Below the pieces are notes generated by a model. It worked only from the letters and a program-made list of their open reading frames with translations. It made no database searches and was not told the DNA's origin. This document shows, one piece after another, positions 48,925 through 56,564 of a stretch of 64,000 bases of DNA. Numbering within the stretch: the stretch's first letter is position 1; the number at the start of each line of letters is the position of its first letter. This DNA is from Pseudomonadales bacterium. Lineage in GTDB: Bacteria > Pseudomonadota > Gammaproteobacteria > Pseudomonadales > Porticoccaceae. The stretch lies in assembly GCA_024234435.1 (NCBI GenBank), contig JACKOF010000003.1:1-64000 (forward strand), in the 5' to 3' direction. The translations under genes and the position numbers were made by a program.

Positions 48925-49824
48925 ATGAACAACTTCGATAAAAACATGGCTGAACCTGAAAAACAGGCTCGCAAAGGCAGTCTGGTGATTGCCTCCCTGA
49001 TCGTTGTAGCGCTAATCGGCACGGTAATTTTCGCTTTCATGAAACCCGATGAGGAGCCCGAAGACGTACCGGAAAGTCAGTTGAAGGAAGGCTGGTACGA
49101 TGAGGTTCTCAGCCATCTGCCGCCAGAGCCCGAAATACCCGAACAGGCCCCTGAGGAAACTCCACCAGCTGCACCAGCCATCGTACTGCCTTCCCTCGAT
49201 GACAGCGATGCTCTGGCACAGGAACAGATAACCCAGCTTAACCCTTCACACCAGCTGTTACCCTGGCTGGGTATTGAACATATTATTCGCCGCGCTGTTA
49301 CTGTTGCTAATGGACTTGGGGAAGGTGTTATTCTCGGCAAACTGTTAAAAGTTCCTGGCCCCAAAGGGCAGTTCCGTGCAGATAAAACAGCAATTAAAGC
49401 TGGCGATAAGACAGAACCGCAGTACTGGATCAGCAAAGATAACTACCAGCGTTACGAATATCTGGTGAATGTGATTACCAGTGCTGATAAAGCCCGGCTG
49501 ATTGACACCTACCGCTTGCTCCACCCACTCATGGAAACCGCATACGGCGAGCTGGGTGTGCCCGATCGCACTTTCGACGAAGTGGTCATCAACGCGATGG
49601 ATCAGATTCTTGCAGCACCAAAACTGGATGCTCCGGCTCAACTGAAACTGACATCCGTCACCTACACCTTTGTTGATCCGACACTGGAGTCATTGCCACC
49701 TATACAGAAACTGCTGATTCGTATGGGGCCAGAAAACACCCGAAAGATACAACAGGCAGTACAGGAACTGCGCGCACAGATATTAAGCAAAGGCGGCGCA
49801 CTCGGGCAAAAATCTGACCAGTAA
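48925..49824 (+). CDS. DUF3014 membrane-anchored protein
   Basis: A 299-residue protein with a short cytoplasmic start and one membrane segment (SLVIASLIVVALIGTVIFAF). A Pro/Glu-rich linker (EPEIPEQAPEETPPAAPA) and a conserved helical domain (LPWLGIEHIIRRAVTVANG, VPDRTFDEVVINAM) match DUF3014. The periplasmic domain has no known function. ATG 48925 is used; an ATG at 48946 is possible. Confidence 0.85.
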   Translation: MNNFDKNMAEPEKQARKGSLVIASLIVVALIGTVIFAFMKPDEEPEDVPESQLKEGWYDEVLSHLPPEPEIPEQAPEETPPAAPAIVLPSLDDSDALAQEQITQLNPSHQLLPWLGIEHIIRRAVTVANGLGEGVILGKLLKVPGPKGQFRADKTAIKAGDKTEPQYWISKDNYQRYEYLVNVITSADKARLIDTYRLLHPLMETAYGELGVPDRTFDEVVINAMDQILAAPKLDAPAQLKLTSVTYTFVDPTLESLPPIQKLLIRMGPENTRKIQQAVQELRAQILSKGGALGQKSDQ

Positions 49825-49867
49825 ACAAACCCTGCTCACAACCTGTTTCATGAATGCGGCTTGACCA

Positions 49868-49907
49868 AGCAGGAAGACAGAACGATCAGAACCTCTGTCT
49901 TCCTGCT
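49868..49907. repeat. 14-bp perfect inverted repeat after DUF3014 gene
   Basis: AGCAGGAAGACAGA (49868-49881) and its exact complement (49894-49907) enclose 12 bases, 43 bases past the stop. It would fold into a strong RNA hairpin, but neither strand has a T-run after it. It may be a Rho-independent-like pause or 3' stabiliser, or the scar of a mobile element. Confidence 0.6.
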
Positions 49908-49980
49908 GTCATACCTCTGACACAGCCATTTCATAACCAACGCTTAACCTGTCACCATCGTTACAACCGTGGTGATAAAC

Positions 49981-50916
49981 ATGGGTTCAACCTTCCTTCT
50001 GGCAGTCAGCCTGATCAACCACCTCGGTATCACGCTTGCACACACCCCCTCAGGTATTCGGCAAACAAAAATAAAAGGGAAACTCTGGTTATCACTGCTC
50101 ATTCCCGGCGCCGCATTCGGTTTCGTCCAGATTAGCCTGCAAATGCCCGGCGGATATAGCAACCGGATAACCAACAACTACCATCTGGCTACACACCCCG
50201 TTCATATCCAGGGTGTGGACAAAAATGCTTCCGGCATCACGTTTAACCCCGATACCGAAACGCTGTTCGTTGTCATTAACTCACCCGAAAAATTACTGGA
50301 GCTGGATCGCAACGGCAATGTTTTTCGCCAGATTGCTCTGGTCGGTTTTCACGATACTGAAGGCGTCGTTTATTTAGGCAATCAGCAGTTTGCCATTATT
50401 GAAGAACGCCGCAACACGGTAGTATTAATCAACATTAACGATGACACCTCCACCATTGATCGCCACAGCCAAAGAAGTCTGTCACTTCCTCCTGCCGGAA
50501 TCGGAAATAACAAAGGGCTGGAAGGCCTTGCTGCAGATCGCGTCAACAACCGCCTCTATATTGTCAACGAAAAAACCCCCAGGCAGCTGCTGCAAATTGA
50601 CGGTTTCATAGACAACAGTTTGCAATTGTCTGTCTCCGAACCCTGGCGTCTGGAAGACAGCGCAATCAATGGTCGGGATTTTGCCGGTCTGCACTTTAAC
50701 AACCAGAAAAACAGCCTGCTATTATTGAGCGAAGAGTCCAGACGCGTATATGAAGTGGACACTACCGGTAATCTAATTGAAGAAATATCCCTCAACAAAA
50801 ATTCTTCAGGCCTGACAGAAAACATTCCCCAACCGGAAGGAATTACACTCGATAACCAGGGCAGCCTGTTCATTATCAGTGAACCCAACCTCTTCTACCG
50901 CTTTGACCGTAGCTGA
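49981..50916 (+). CDS. SdiA-regulated/YjiK-like beta-propeller protein
   Basis: About 311 residues. An N-terminal hydrophobic region with a likely anchor (LWLSLLIPGAAFGFVQIS, about residues 34-51) precedes a six-bladed propeller-like domain. Repeating motifs include SGITFNPDTETLFVV, LVGFHDTEGVVYLG, GLEGLAADRVNNRLYIV and PEGITLDNQGSLFIISEPN, typical of the SdiA-regulated family. Role unknown. The start is uncertain: ATG 49981 is used; GTG 49969 is in frame. Confidence 0.8.
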   Translation: MGSTFLLAVSLINHLGITLAHTPSGIRQTKIKGKLWLSLLIPGAAFGFVQISLQMPGGYSNRITNNYHLATHPVHIQGVDKNASGITFNPDTETLFVVINSPEKLLELDRNGNVFRQIALVGFHDTEGVVYLGNQQFAIIEERRNTVVLININDDTSTIDRHSQRSLSLPPAGIGNNKGLEGLAADRVNNRLYIVNEKTPRQLLQIDGFIDNSLQLSVSEPWRLEDSAINGRDFAGLHFNNQKNSLLLLSEESRRVYEVDTTGNLIEEISLNKNSSGLTENIPQPEGITLDNQGSLFIISEPNLFYRFDRS

Positions 50917-51392
50917 CACGTCTACCTGAATTCAAAGCGGGAAACCGGCGACTCTGATTCGACCCTATTCATTTATAAATCAAGCACCCTAACCACGGCT
51001 GTGGGTGGACACGGCTCATTAAACTGCCTGGATGCCTTATATCGCGCTCGGAACATCATCCCACTGCAGGCAGAAAAACCAAGTCGCTCAAAATATTGAC
51101 TGGCCAGCAATGTCTTACCCTGTATGGGCATGCCTCATGGCAAAAGAACGGACAAGCCCTAAACTGATAATCGTATTCTTGTTTTTCAACAGCAACGAAG
51201 TGAGCAAGATAATCTTTACAGTCACTGACGGGAAGCTGGAACACCTAGTAACACCAGGATTCCCGCCAGGCCTGATAAAAGTGCTTGCCTCTATTTCAAT
51301 ATACTGCTCCTGTGGAGCCATAACACTCTAATAGCAGACGACAACGCAGGTAAAACAAGATCCTGGCTCCACAGTCGTTCCCCTGATTGTGT
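50917..51392. other. Non-coding or decayed stretch
   Basis: A 476-base interval without an intact convincing gene. A rightward 99-codon frame (51032-51331) has no ribosome-binding site and unusual composition. On the reverse strand lie overlapping short frames that together look like a damaged gene, listed separately. Confidence 0.45.
50973..51321 (-). pseudogene. Possible frameshifted GNAT-like gene remnant
   Basis: The reverse strand opens with an ATG at 51321 and a 68-codon frame that stops after RSFAMRHAHTG. One base later, in another frame, the sequence continues KTLLASQYFERLGFSACSG, then MMFRARYK, to a stop at 50973. The QYFERLGF...MMFRAR pattern is like the end of a GNAT acetyltransferase. 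Removing a single T at the junction would join the two frames. The upstream part is not recognisable, so this is a tentative call. Confidence 0.35.
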
Positions 51393-51794
51393 TTACCAGG
51401 TACCGTTGACACCAGCCATTAGCGGCAGCAGCCAAACCATAAAGCCAACCACTAATAAAAGCCAAATAATGATAATAATGGCAGCGGCTAGCCGGTTTTT
51501 CGGCAACTCTCTGGTTTGCTCCTGTGCTGCCTTCTGGCACTCCAGCCAAATATTTTGAGGGATAAGCCTTATTGCCAGCCAAATGCCTATTGGCAGCAAT
51601 AGAATATCATCCAGATACCCAATTACCGGAATAAAATCTGGAATCAAGTCGATGGGGCTTAAAGCGTACGCCAGCACCATAACAATCATGATTTTTGCCA
51701 ACGCTGATACCTTTGGATGACGTGACGCCAGATAAAGCGCGTAAGTATTTTTCTTTAAAGCGCTTGCCCACTGCGCCCACACCCCACGCCTCAT
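51393..51794 (-). CDS. YkvA/DUF1232 membrane protein
   Basis: A 133-residue protein with the DUF1232 signature YALSPIDLIPDFIPVIGYLDD, three hydrophobic segments and an arginine/lysine-rich N-terminus. Function is unknown; relatives are small inner-membrane proteins. It stands alone in an accessory patch. Confidence 0.88.
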   Translation of the reverse strand: MRRGVWAQWASALKKNTYALYLASRHPKVSALAKIMIVMVLAYALSPIDLIPDFIPVIGYLDDILLLPIGIWLAIRLIPQNIWLECQKAAQEQTRELPKNRLAAAIIIIIWLLLVVGFMVWLLPLMAGVNGTW

Positions 51795-51884
51795 CCAAAC
51801 TGTCTCATGTACCTAACGCCACGCGCAGCCAGACCACAGGGTTCAGTGGACGGCCATAAGCCCAAAACAAATGGCTGCACGTTG

Positions 51885-52310
51885 TTATAAAACATTTAGT
51901 TTTTCACTGAAATGATAGCTAGCAATAGTAAGGCCTTGCCTAAAATAAAATTTATGGGCCTGATCTCTATGCGTACCCGAATCCAGATGGAGGTAATGGC
52001 ACGCTGCATTGACAGCCTGGTCTCGCAACCAAGCCATCATTACTTCTCCATACCCTTTTGAACGCACGGTACTTGAAGTGACCAAATCATCTACGTAAAG
52101 ATGCTTACCCATAAACAAATTTGAAGAAACCCGATATCCGGCTACAGCGACAACTGCCCCGTCACCTTTAAGATAAGCCAGTTGATAGCCATCCGCTTCC
52201 ATATCTCTAACCTGTCGCAGGAATTCTTCGCGTTTAAGGTGTGGGCGAAGCTCCGCCATCACATCAAAGCAGCTTAATATCTCCTCATCTGTTATTGCCG
52301 TTTTTGGCAC
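51885..52310 (-). CDS. GNAT-family N-acetyltransferase
   Basis: A 141-residue acetyltransferase. The acetyl-CoA pyrophosphate loop is SKGYGEVMMAWL (consensus Q/RxxGxG/A), preceded by the strand LYVDDLVTSSTVR. The C-terminal FYFRQGLTIASYHF matches the FYxxxGF end motif. Substrate unknown. A good ribosome-binding site (AGGAGG) lies just before the ATG. Confidence 0.88.
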   Translation of the reverse strand: MPKTAITDEEILSCFDVMAELRPHLKREEFLRQVRDMEADGYQLAYLKGDGAVVAVAGYRVSSNLFMGKHLYVDDLVTSSTVRSKGYGEVMMAWLRDQAVNAACHYLHLDSGTHRDQAHKFYFRQGLTIASYHFSEKLNVL

Positions 52311-52387
52311 AAAACCTCCTTTTATTCAGCGTCAGTATCACGCCCTGAAAGGGCTGATTTCCAGCTCATCGTGCAGCCTGTTCGAAC

Positions 52388-52568
52388 AACAAGCAATCTG
52401 ACAAATAAAAATCATCTCATAATTTTTATCTCTAACACCGATAGCAAAAGTCGACGGAAAGGACATCCACCCAATTAACAGAGGGTATTCAGCTGACGCC
52501 GCAAATACGACCCGGAACGGAGAGGTGGCCCGGCCAGCTTTGCTGGCTATCGTGGTTGCTTGTTATGT
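52388..52568 (-). other. Candidate third attC half-site after DUF3024 gene
   Basis: Just past the DUF3024 stop the reverse strand reads ACATAACAAGCAA, which resembles the R'' end of an integron attC site. A 15-base hairpin (GCCAGC-TTT-GCTGGC, 52533-52547) follows. The exact complement of AACAAGCAA reappears 177 bases away at 52388-52396. I could not pair the arms between them, so the site is decayed, unusually long or accidental. Confidence 0.3.
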
Positions 52569-52573
52569 GATTG

Positions 52574-52921
52574 CTATCCGAAGAAGCACCCATGCTTGTC
52601 CTCACTCACAACAGCCAAAAAATCTTCTAAGAACTCTACTTCAGGAACCGGCTGATAGGAATGCCATTTTAAATCTTGCCGCTGCCAGTAAATCTTCCAT
52701 ATCTTTGCTTTTTTCACATAAGTGGCTTTGGCAAACGGGATTTGCATTATTTTTTCTGGATTACCCCATTCCGGCCTTATTTCGAACATCTCGACACTCT
52801 GATTTTCGATACGATAACCAAAATCAAGCTGATTCCTTACGTGAGGTGGAGGCCGCTTAGCTTCCATAAATTTCTTTACTTCACGCTCACATCTTTTTTC
52901 TTCAAATTCACTTATTGCCAT
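52574..52921 (-). CDS. DUF3024 protein, probable cassette gene
   Basis: A 115-residue protein starting MAISEFEEKRCEREVKKFME and ending EDKHGCFFG. The interior VEMFEIRPEWGNPE, then PFAKATYVKKAKIWKIYWQR, matches DUF3024, a family I recall as frequent in Vibrio-type integron cassettes. Function is unknown. Its ATG is 21 bases after the R' core of the attC-like site at 52942-53009, typical spacing for a cassette gene. Its base composition is richer in A+T than the surrounding chromosome. Confidence 0.8.
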   Translation of the reverse strand: MAISEFEEKRCEREVKKFMEAKRPPPHVRNQLDFGYRIENQSVEMFEIRPEWGNPEKIMQIPFAKATYVKKAKIWKIYWQRQDLKWHSYQPVPEVEFLEDFLAVVSEDKHGCFFG

Positions 52922-52941
52922 AAAGTTATCTCGCTCTCTAC

Positions 52942-53009
52942 TTTCAACCTAGCGTCGCCATAATTTGTGGCGCGTCTTCTGCGCCATCAAATTGATGGCT
53001 TTCTTACGA
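52942..53009 (-). repeat. Integron attC-like recombination site (second)
   Basis: Imperfect inverted repeat. The left arm 52957-52973 (GCCAT, AATTTG, TGGCGC) pairs completely with the right arm 52981-52999, which carries two extra unpaired bases (T at 52987, G at 52994). The loop is 7 bases. On the reverse strand the ends are TCGTAAG (R'', expected AAC at the end) and GTTGAAA (R', consensus GTTRRRY except the last base). The stop of the upstream gene lies in R'', as in many cassettes. Confidence 0.7.
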
Positions 53010-53495
53010 ATTTTCCTGAGCGTGGCAATCATAAACCTTGTCCCCATACATAGACTCATAAAGGATATAAATCCTAGATTTCGAAAGCGCAGCCACAATT
53101 TTATTATGCTGCGGCTTTGAAGTGCTATCGGGAAATCTGACCAAAAACCCTTGAAAACCTGGAGCAAGAAACGACTCCAATTGGGGGCAGTAAAATTCTA
53201 CCCGTTCGTTTTCTAGTCCTAATCCATTCAAAAGGTCCCAATAGTCTTTTTTGGTTCGAACATAAAACTCTTTATCGTTGACTACCCATTTATAATTTAG
53301 AAATTTGGCCGGACCCAGTCCCACTGATTTAATTAAAACAGCTATATCTGAGTTTATCCGGGTATCAAATTCCACAGTTACGTGTGGCAAAACACTTAAT
53401 TTGTTGTGCTTTCTTTGCAAGTACCCTTGCCAAATGCTCACTCCCAAAGCTGAAAGGGCAATAATGGCTGAGTTGACGGAAATCCATAACTCCAT
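53004..53495 (-). CDS. Membrane-anchored hypothetical protein, integron cassette gene
   Basis: A 163-residue protein from ATG 53495; a TTG three codons upstream is possible. Residues 1-23 form one hydrophobic segment (WISVNSAIIALSALGVSIWQ) followed by QRKHNKLSV, so it is probably N-terminally anchored with a soluble domain of about 140 residues. No named family is recognised, but proteins with this start are, to my recollection, common in integron cassettes. It fills the space between two attC-like sites exactly: 22 bases after one core and ending inside the next. Confidence 0.75.
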   Translation of the reverse strand: MELWISVNSAIIALSALGVSIWQGYLQRKHNKLSVLPHVTVEFDTRINSDIAVLIKSVGLGPAKFLNYKWVVNDKEFYVRTKKDYWDLLNGLGLENERVEFYCPQLESFLAPGFQGFLVRFPDSTSKPQHNKIVAALSKSRIYILYESMYGDKVYDCHAQENS

Positions 53496-53516
53496 TTTTC
53501 TCAATTAGCTCCGTAT

Positions 53517-53590
53517 TCGTAACGATTTAGCTCAGCGGCATCGCCTTGAGCGAAGCGATTGCGATGTCCGTCTGCAGCGACTTGTTCATT
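53517..53590 (-). repeat. Integron attC recombination site (first)
   Basis: A 74-base imperfect inverted repeat. The left arm 53530-53544 (GCT, CAG, CGG, CATCGC) pairs fully with the right arm 53561-53578, which has three single extra bases (T 53567, T 53571, C 53575). Outer cores TAAC (53520-53523) and GTTC (53584-53587) are also complementary. On the reverse strand it reads GAACAAGTCGCTGCAG...CCGCTGAGC...CGTTACGA, the familiar attC pattern. Arms differing only by extrahelical bases are the hallmark of attC folding. Confidence 0.85.
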
Positions 53591-54375
53591 GCAAGGTGGG
53601 TGGGCATCCATAATTTTCTTTACTCCAATCTCGTTCTTATTAAGCTCGTTCGCAGCAGTAGTAAAGAACACTGACCTTGCAGCTGTAACGGACAAAGGGG
53701 TAGTGATAGTCAGGAAATCTTTGCCGCGCCAGCGGGTCACGGTAGCTGAAAAAGTATTCCTTATCTATCATCCTTATCCTATTGTTGTGTAGGTTATTTC
53801 TGTATTAGGTTGTCCGTTTTTTTCACGGTGATCATTGGAATACAGCTAAAAAATTTGTGTGCCTTTGCCTGGCAGCAATGAATAGTCCGTTAATGAGACC
53901 TTCGGCCTCATAATAATGATTGCCGGGCGGCCCGTGCAATATATTAGAGCGGCCCATATTTTCAACTTAACCAATTGATTATTAATCGTTTTTACAAGTA
54001 GGCTATATGCTTGTTTTTGTTAAGCTGGCCTTTCATATCTCTTCCCTGTTTTTTTGGAAAAACAATGGTGCACGCGTGCTGATACGGTATTTTTTAAATA
54101 CAGACTTTAACGATGGCTGATTAACCCTTTCCCTGGTTGAATTAGAGGGTCTTACTGGCACTGCACGACAGCCGCGGCATGCTTGATTCTTGGCTTTACT
54201 GGATTAAACGCGATATCTTTTTTCATGGCAAGAGCCGCCCCATCTACTTTGGCTGCAGCAGGTAAGGAAGGAGGCTCGACTGTCTACCACCGTTTAGAGC
54301 ACGCCTGAATCAACGGTTTTCGCCCACGAACAGGTTCGGTAAACTGCATTTCATTTATCCAGGGCAGCAAACAAT
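53591..54375. other. A+T-rich interval upstream of cassette array
   Basis: About 785 bases without a convincing gene. It holds a weak reverse frame (53740 downwards, GTG start) that would read through the attC site. It also has a stem-loop at 53893-53911 (ATGAG-CC / GGCCTCAT with one mismatch). A hairpin follows at 53919-53940 (ATTGC, CGGG / CCCG, GCAAT). I looked for an integrase gene and saw no tyrosine-recombinase-like frame. A sirB2 promoter is expected near the right end. Confidence 0.5.
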
Positions 54376-54747
54376 ATGTATCTCACTATCAAATACGCCC
54401 ATATCGGCTTCGCGCTGATCAGCATCAACCTGTTCGTTTTCAGGGCCGCACTCTCGATAATGGGAGCACCTTTACTGCAAAATCGCTGGTTGAAAGTGTT
54501 GCCACATCTCAACGACACGCTGCTGCTGTCGGCGGCCATTTATCTAATGATCGCTGTCGGGCAATACCCTTTTGTGAATCACTGGTTGACGGCCAAGGTA
54601 GTCGCGCTGCTGGTGTATATTGGTCTGGGTATGGTGACGCTGAAATACGCGAAGAGCACTTTGTCAAAACTGGTCTTCGCGCTTCTTTCTATCAGCGTAT
54701 TCGGTTTTATTCTCTGGGCAGCGGTCACCCGGCTGGGATCGATATAG
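54376..54747 (+). CDS. SirB2-family membrane protein
   Basis: A 123-residue inner-membrane protein with four hydrophobic segments. The signature YLTIKYAHIGFALISINLFV, with RNR-like polar turns and LPHLNDTLLLSAAIYLM, matches SirB2. Function is poorly known. It marks the return to ordinary chromosome after the cassette region. Confidence 0.86.
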   Translation: MYLTIKYAHIGFALISINLFVFRAALSIMGAPLLQNRWLKVLPHLNDTLLLSAAIYLMIAVGQYPFVNHWLTAKVVALLVYIGLGMVTLKYAKSTLSKLVFALLSISVFGFILWAAVTRLGSI

Positions 54748-54932
54748 AGCCGGTTTAAAATGCCTAGGATTTTATCAATCAGTGCGACGATTCCATAGTG
54801 CAATAACTCGATACGGCGCAAGACGCATCTGGAATGAGAGTCCGAGACCTATCAATAAGACAGCAATAAGCCAGGCGAGGAGCGAACAATGACGGGCACA
54901 ACACCGTAATGCGCAGGTAGTGCCGCGATCAT

Positions 54933-55505
54933 TCAGGCCTGAGGCAAAGTAACCCCCGTTTGCCCCTGATACTTCCCGCCTCGATCAGCATAGGAAATCT
55001 CGCAAACTTCGTCTGATTCAAAAAACAGCATCTGTGCCACCCCTTCGTTGGCATAGATTTTTGCTGGCAGGTTAGTCGTATTGGAAAATTCCAGCGTTAC
55101 ATGCCCTTCCCACTCGGGTTCAAGCGGCGTCACGTTAACAATAATGCCGCAACGGGCATAAGTTGATTTACCCAGGCAAATGGTCAAAACACTGCGAGGA
55201 ATCCGGAAGTACTCAACGGTGCGAGCCAGTGCAAAAGAGTTTGGTGGAATAATGCAGTATTCCCCTTTCACATCAACAAAAGCATCGTTGTCAAAATTTT
55301 TGGGATCAACTGTTTTGGAGTGGATATTGGTGAAAATTTTGAATTCATCAGCACAACGTACATCGTAGCCGTAACTGGAAACACCGTAGGAAATCACTTT
55401 TTGACCATTGGGGTCAGGCTGGCGAACCTGACTGCCCTGAAAGGGCTCAATCATGCCGTGCTCTTGCGACATACGGGTAATCCACTTATCGGATTTGATA
55501 GACAT
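54933..55505 (-). CDS. dcd: dCTP deaminase
   Basis: Deaminates dCTP to dUTP for thymidylate synthesis. The start SIKSDKWITRMSQEHGMIEPF, the active-site SVLTICLGKSTYARCGI and the glutamate region EPEWEGHVTLEFSNTT are diagnostic. 190 residues, close to the usual 188-193. It commonly lies beside apbC and metG, as it roughly does here. Confidence 0.96.
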   Translation of the reverse strand: MSIKSDKWITRMSQEHGMIEPFQGSQVRQPDPNGQKVISYGVSSYGYDVRCADEFKIFTNIHSKTVDPKNFDNDAFVDVKGEYCIIPPNSFALARTVEYFRIPRSVLTICLGKSTYARCGIIVNVTPLEPEWEGHVTLEFSNTTNLPAKIYANEGVAQMLFFESDEVCEISYADRGGKYQGQTGVTLPQA

Positions 55506-55604
55506 CTGCTCGCTAACCTCAAGTTGTTATCTCGGAAAGAGCGGAATCATACCCTGTTGCACAAGCGGGAAAAAGGGTTCAGACACACCGTCATCGACAA
55601 TTAA

Positions 55605-56516
55605 TCAAATCTCGCCTTGCGTGGCATGCTTATGCCCGGAATCAGCGATAGCCATACCTTCAATGCGGTTCCAAAATCCATTGCATTCCAGATCCGGGTC
55701 CAGTGCCACTTCAGGCGCTGTTGTCAGCGCAGCTCTGAATTTTTCAACCACTTCAAGTGTTTCAACAGATTCCGGACTGATTCTGATGACATTCACCAAC
55801 CCCTGCATTTTCAGTACTTCGTTAATCAGGTTATAACAATAGCCTGACTGGGTCTGAATACCGTTCAGCACAAACACCTTTTGCCCTTCCTGACTTTTTA
55901 CTGTGCGGCCCTGCGGATAATTGATACAGCAAAGCTCGCACTGATCTTTTGGGCGGTTTTCGGATCTCGCGGTAAAGCAGCGGGCAGAATAAGCCAACGG
56001 CAAATGGCCATAGGCAAAGACTTCTACTTCAAACTGATCGCGAATGCCCTGATCTTCGCATTCACCGAGCAAGCGCTTCAGCCAATCACCTGACAGCTCC
56101 ACAGGCATTACCCAGCGTTGCATTCCCTGACGCAACAGAATATTTAGCGTTTGCACGTTGTAACAATTGATTGCTGGGCCCACCACAAACGGCAGTTTTC
56201 GTTCGCTCATTAACTGCACCGCACCCAGATCATTGGCTTCAATCATAAACTCGCCGTTATCGCAGTAGCGTTTCAGTTGCGACAGCTCCGAAGCGGCCTC
56301 CAGCAGTGTCAACGTAGACAGCACCACCTGTTTGCCCGCGGATGACAATTCCCTTCCCAATTCAAGCCATTGATCAAGGCTGATCTCGCGTCTTTTTGAG
56401 CACACCGTTTCGCCCAAATAAACAATATCGGCACTGGCGTTTTTGGCCTGATTGTAAAAATCTTCAATCTGGTGGCGGGGCCAGAAGTAAAGGTTAGGGC
56501 CAAGGGAAAACTTCAT
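55605..56516 (-). CDS. ubiV: UbiV, O2-independent ubiquinone hydroxylation protein
   Basis: [4Fe-4S] U32-family protein that, with UbiU, hydroxylates the ubiquinone ring without oxygen. Starting at the second of two adjacent ATGs (56516), the cysteines fall at residues 39, 180, 193 and 197, the ligand positions known for the E. coli protein. The start KFSLGPNLYFWPR is typical. 303 residues. It lies 48 bases after ubiU. Confidence 0.93.
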   Translation of the reverse strand: MKFSLGPNLYFWPRHQIEDFYNQAKNASADIVYLGETVCSKRREISLDQWLELGRELSSAGKQVVLSTLTLLEAASELSQLKRYCDNGEFMIEANDLGAVQLMSERKLPFVVGPAINCYNVQTLNILLRQGMQRWVMPVELSGDWLKRLLGECEDQGIRDQFEVEVFAYGHLPLAYSARCFTARSENRPKDQCELCCINYPQGRTVKSQEGQKVFVLNGIQTQSGYCYNLINEVLKMQGLVNVIRISPESVETLEVVEKFRAALTTAPEVALDPDLECNGFWNRIEGMAIADSGHKHATQGEI

Positions 56517-56564
56517 CATGGTTGAGTCTCTAGTGCGATAATACGAAAGCTCGATAGTGACAGG

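Noticed and set aside
51032..51331. 99-codon rightward frame
   Set aside because: No ribosome site, odd composition, and it overlaps the better-supported reverse remnant.
53501..53740. Reverse-strand 79-codon frame starting at a GTG
   Set aside because: It reads straight through the attC site and ends beyond it, and has no ribosome-binding site that I can see. attC sites often give such read-through frames.
53591..54375. Search for an integrase gene or attI beside the cassettes
   Set aside because: No frame of adequate length and no tyrosine-recombinase motif was seen, so no integrase is reported.
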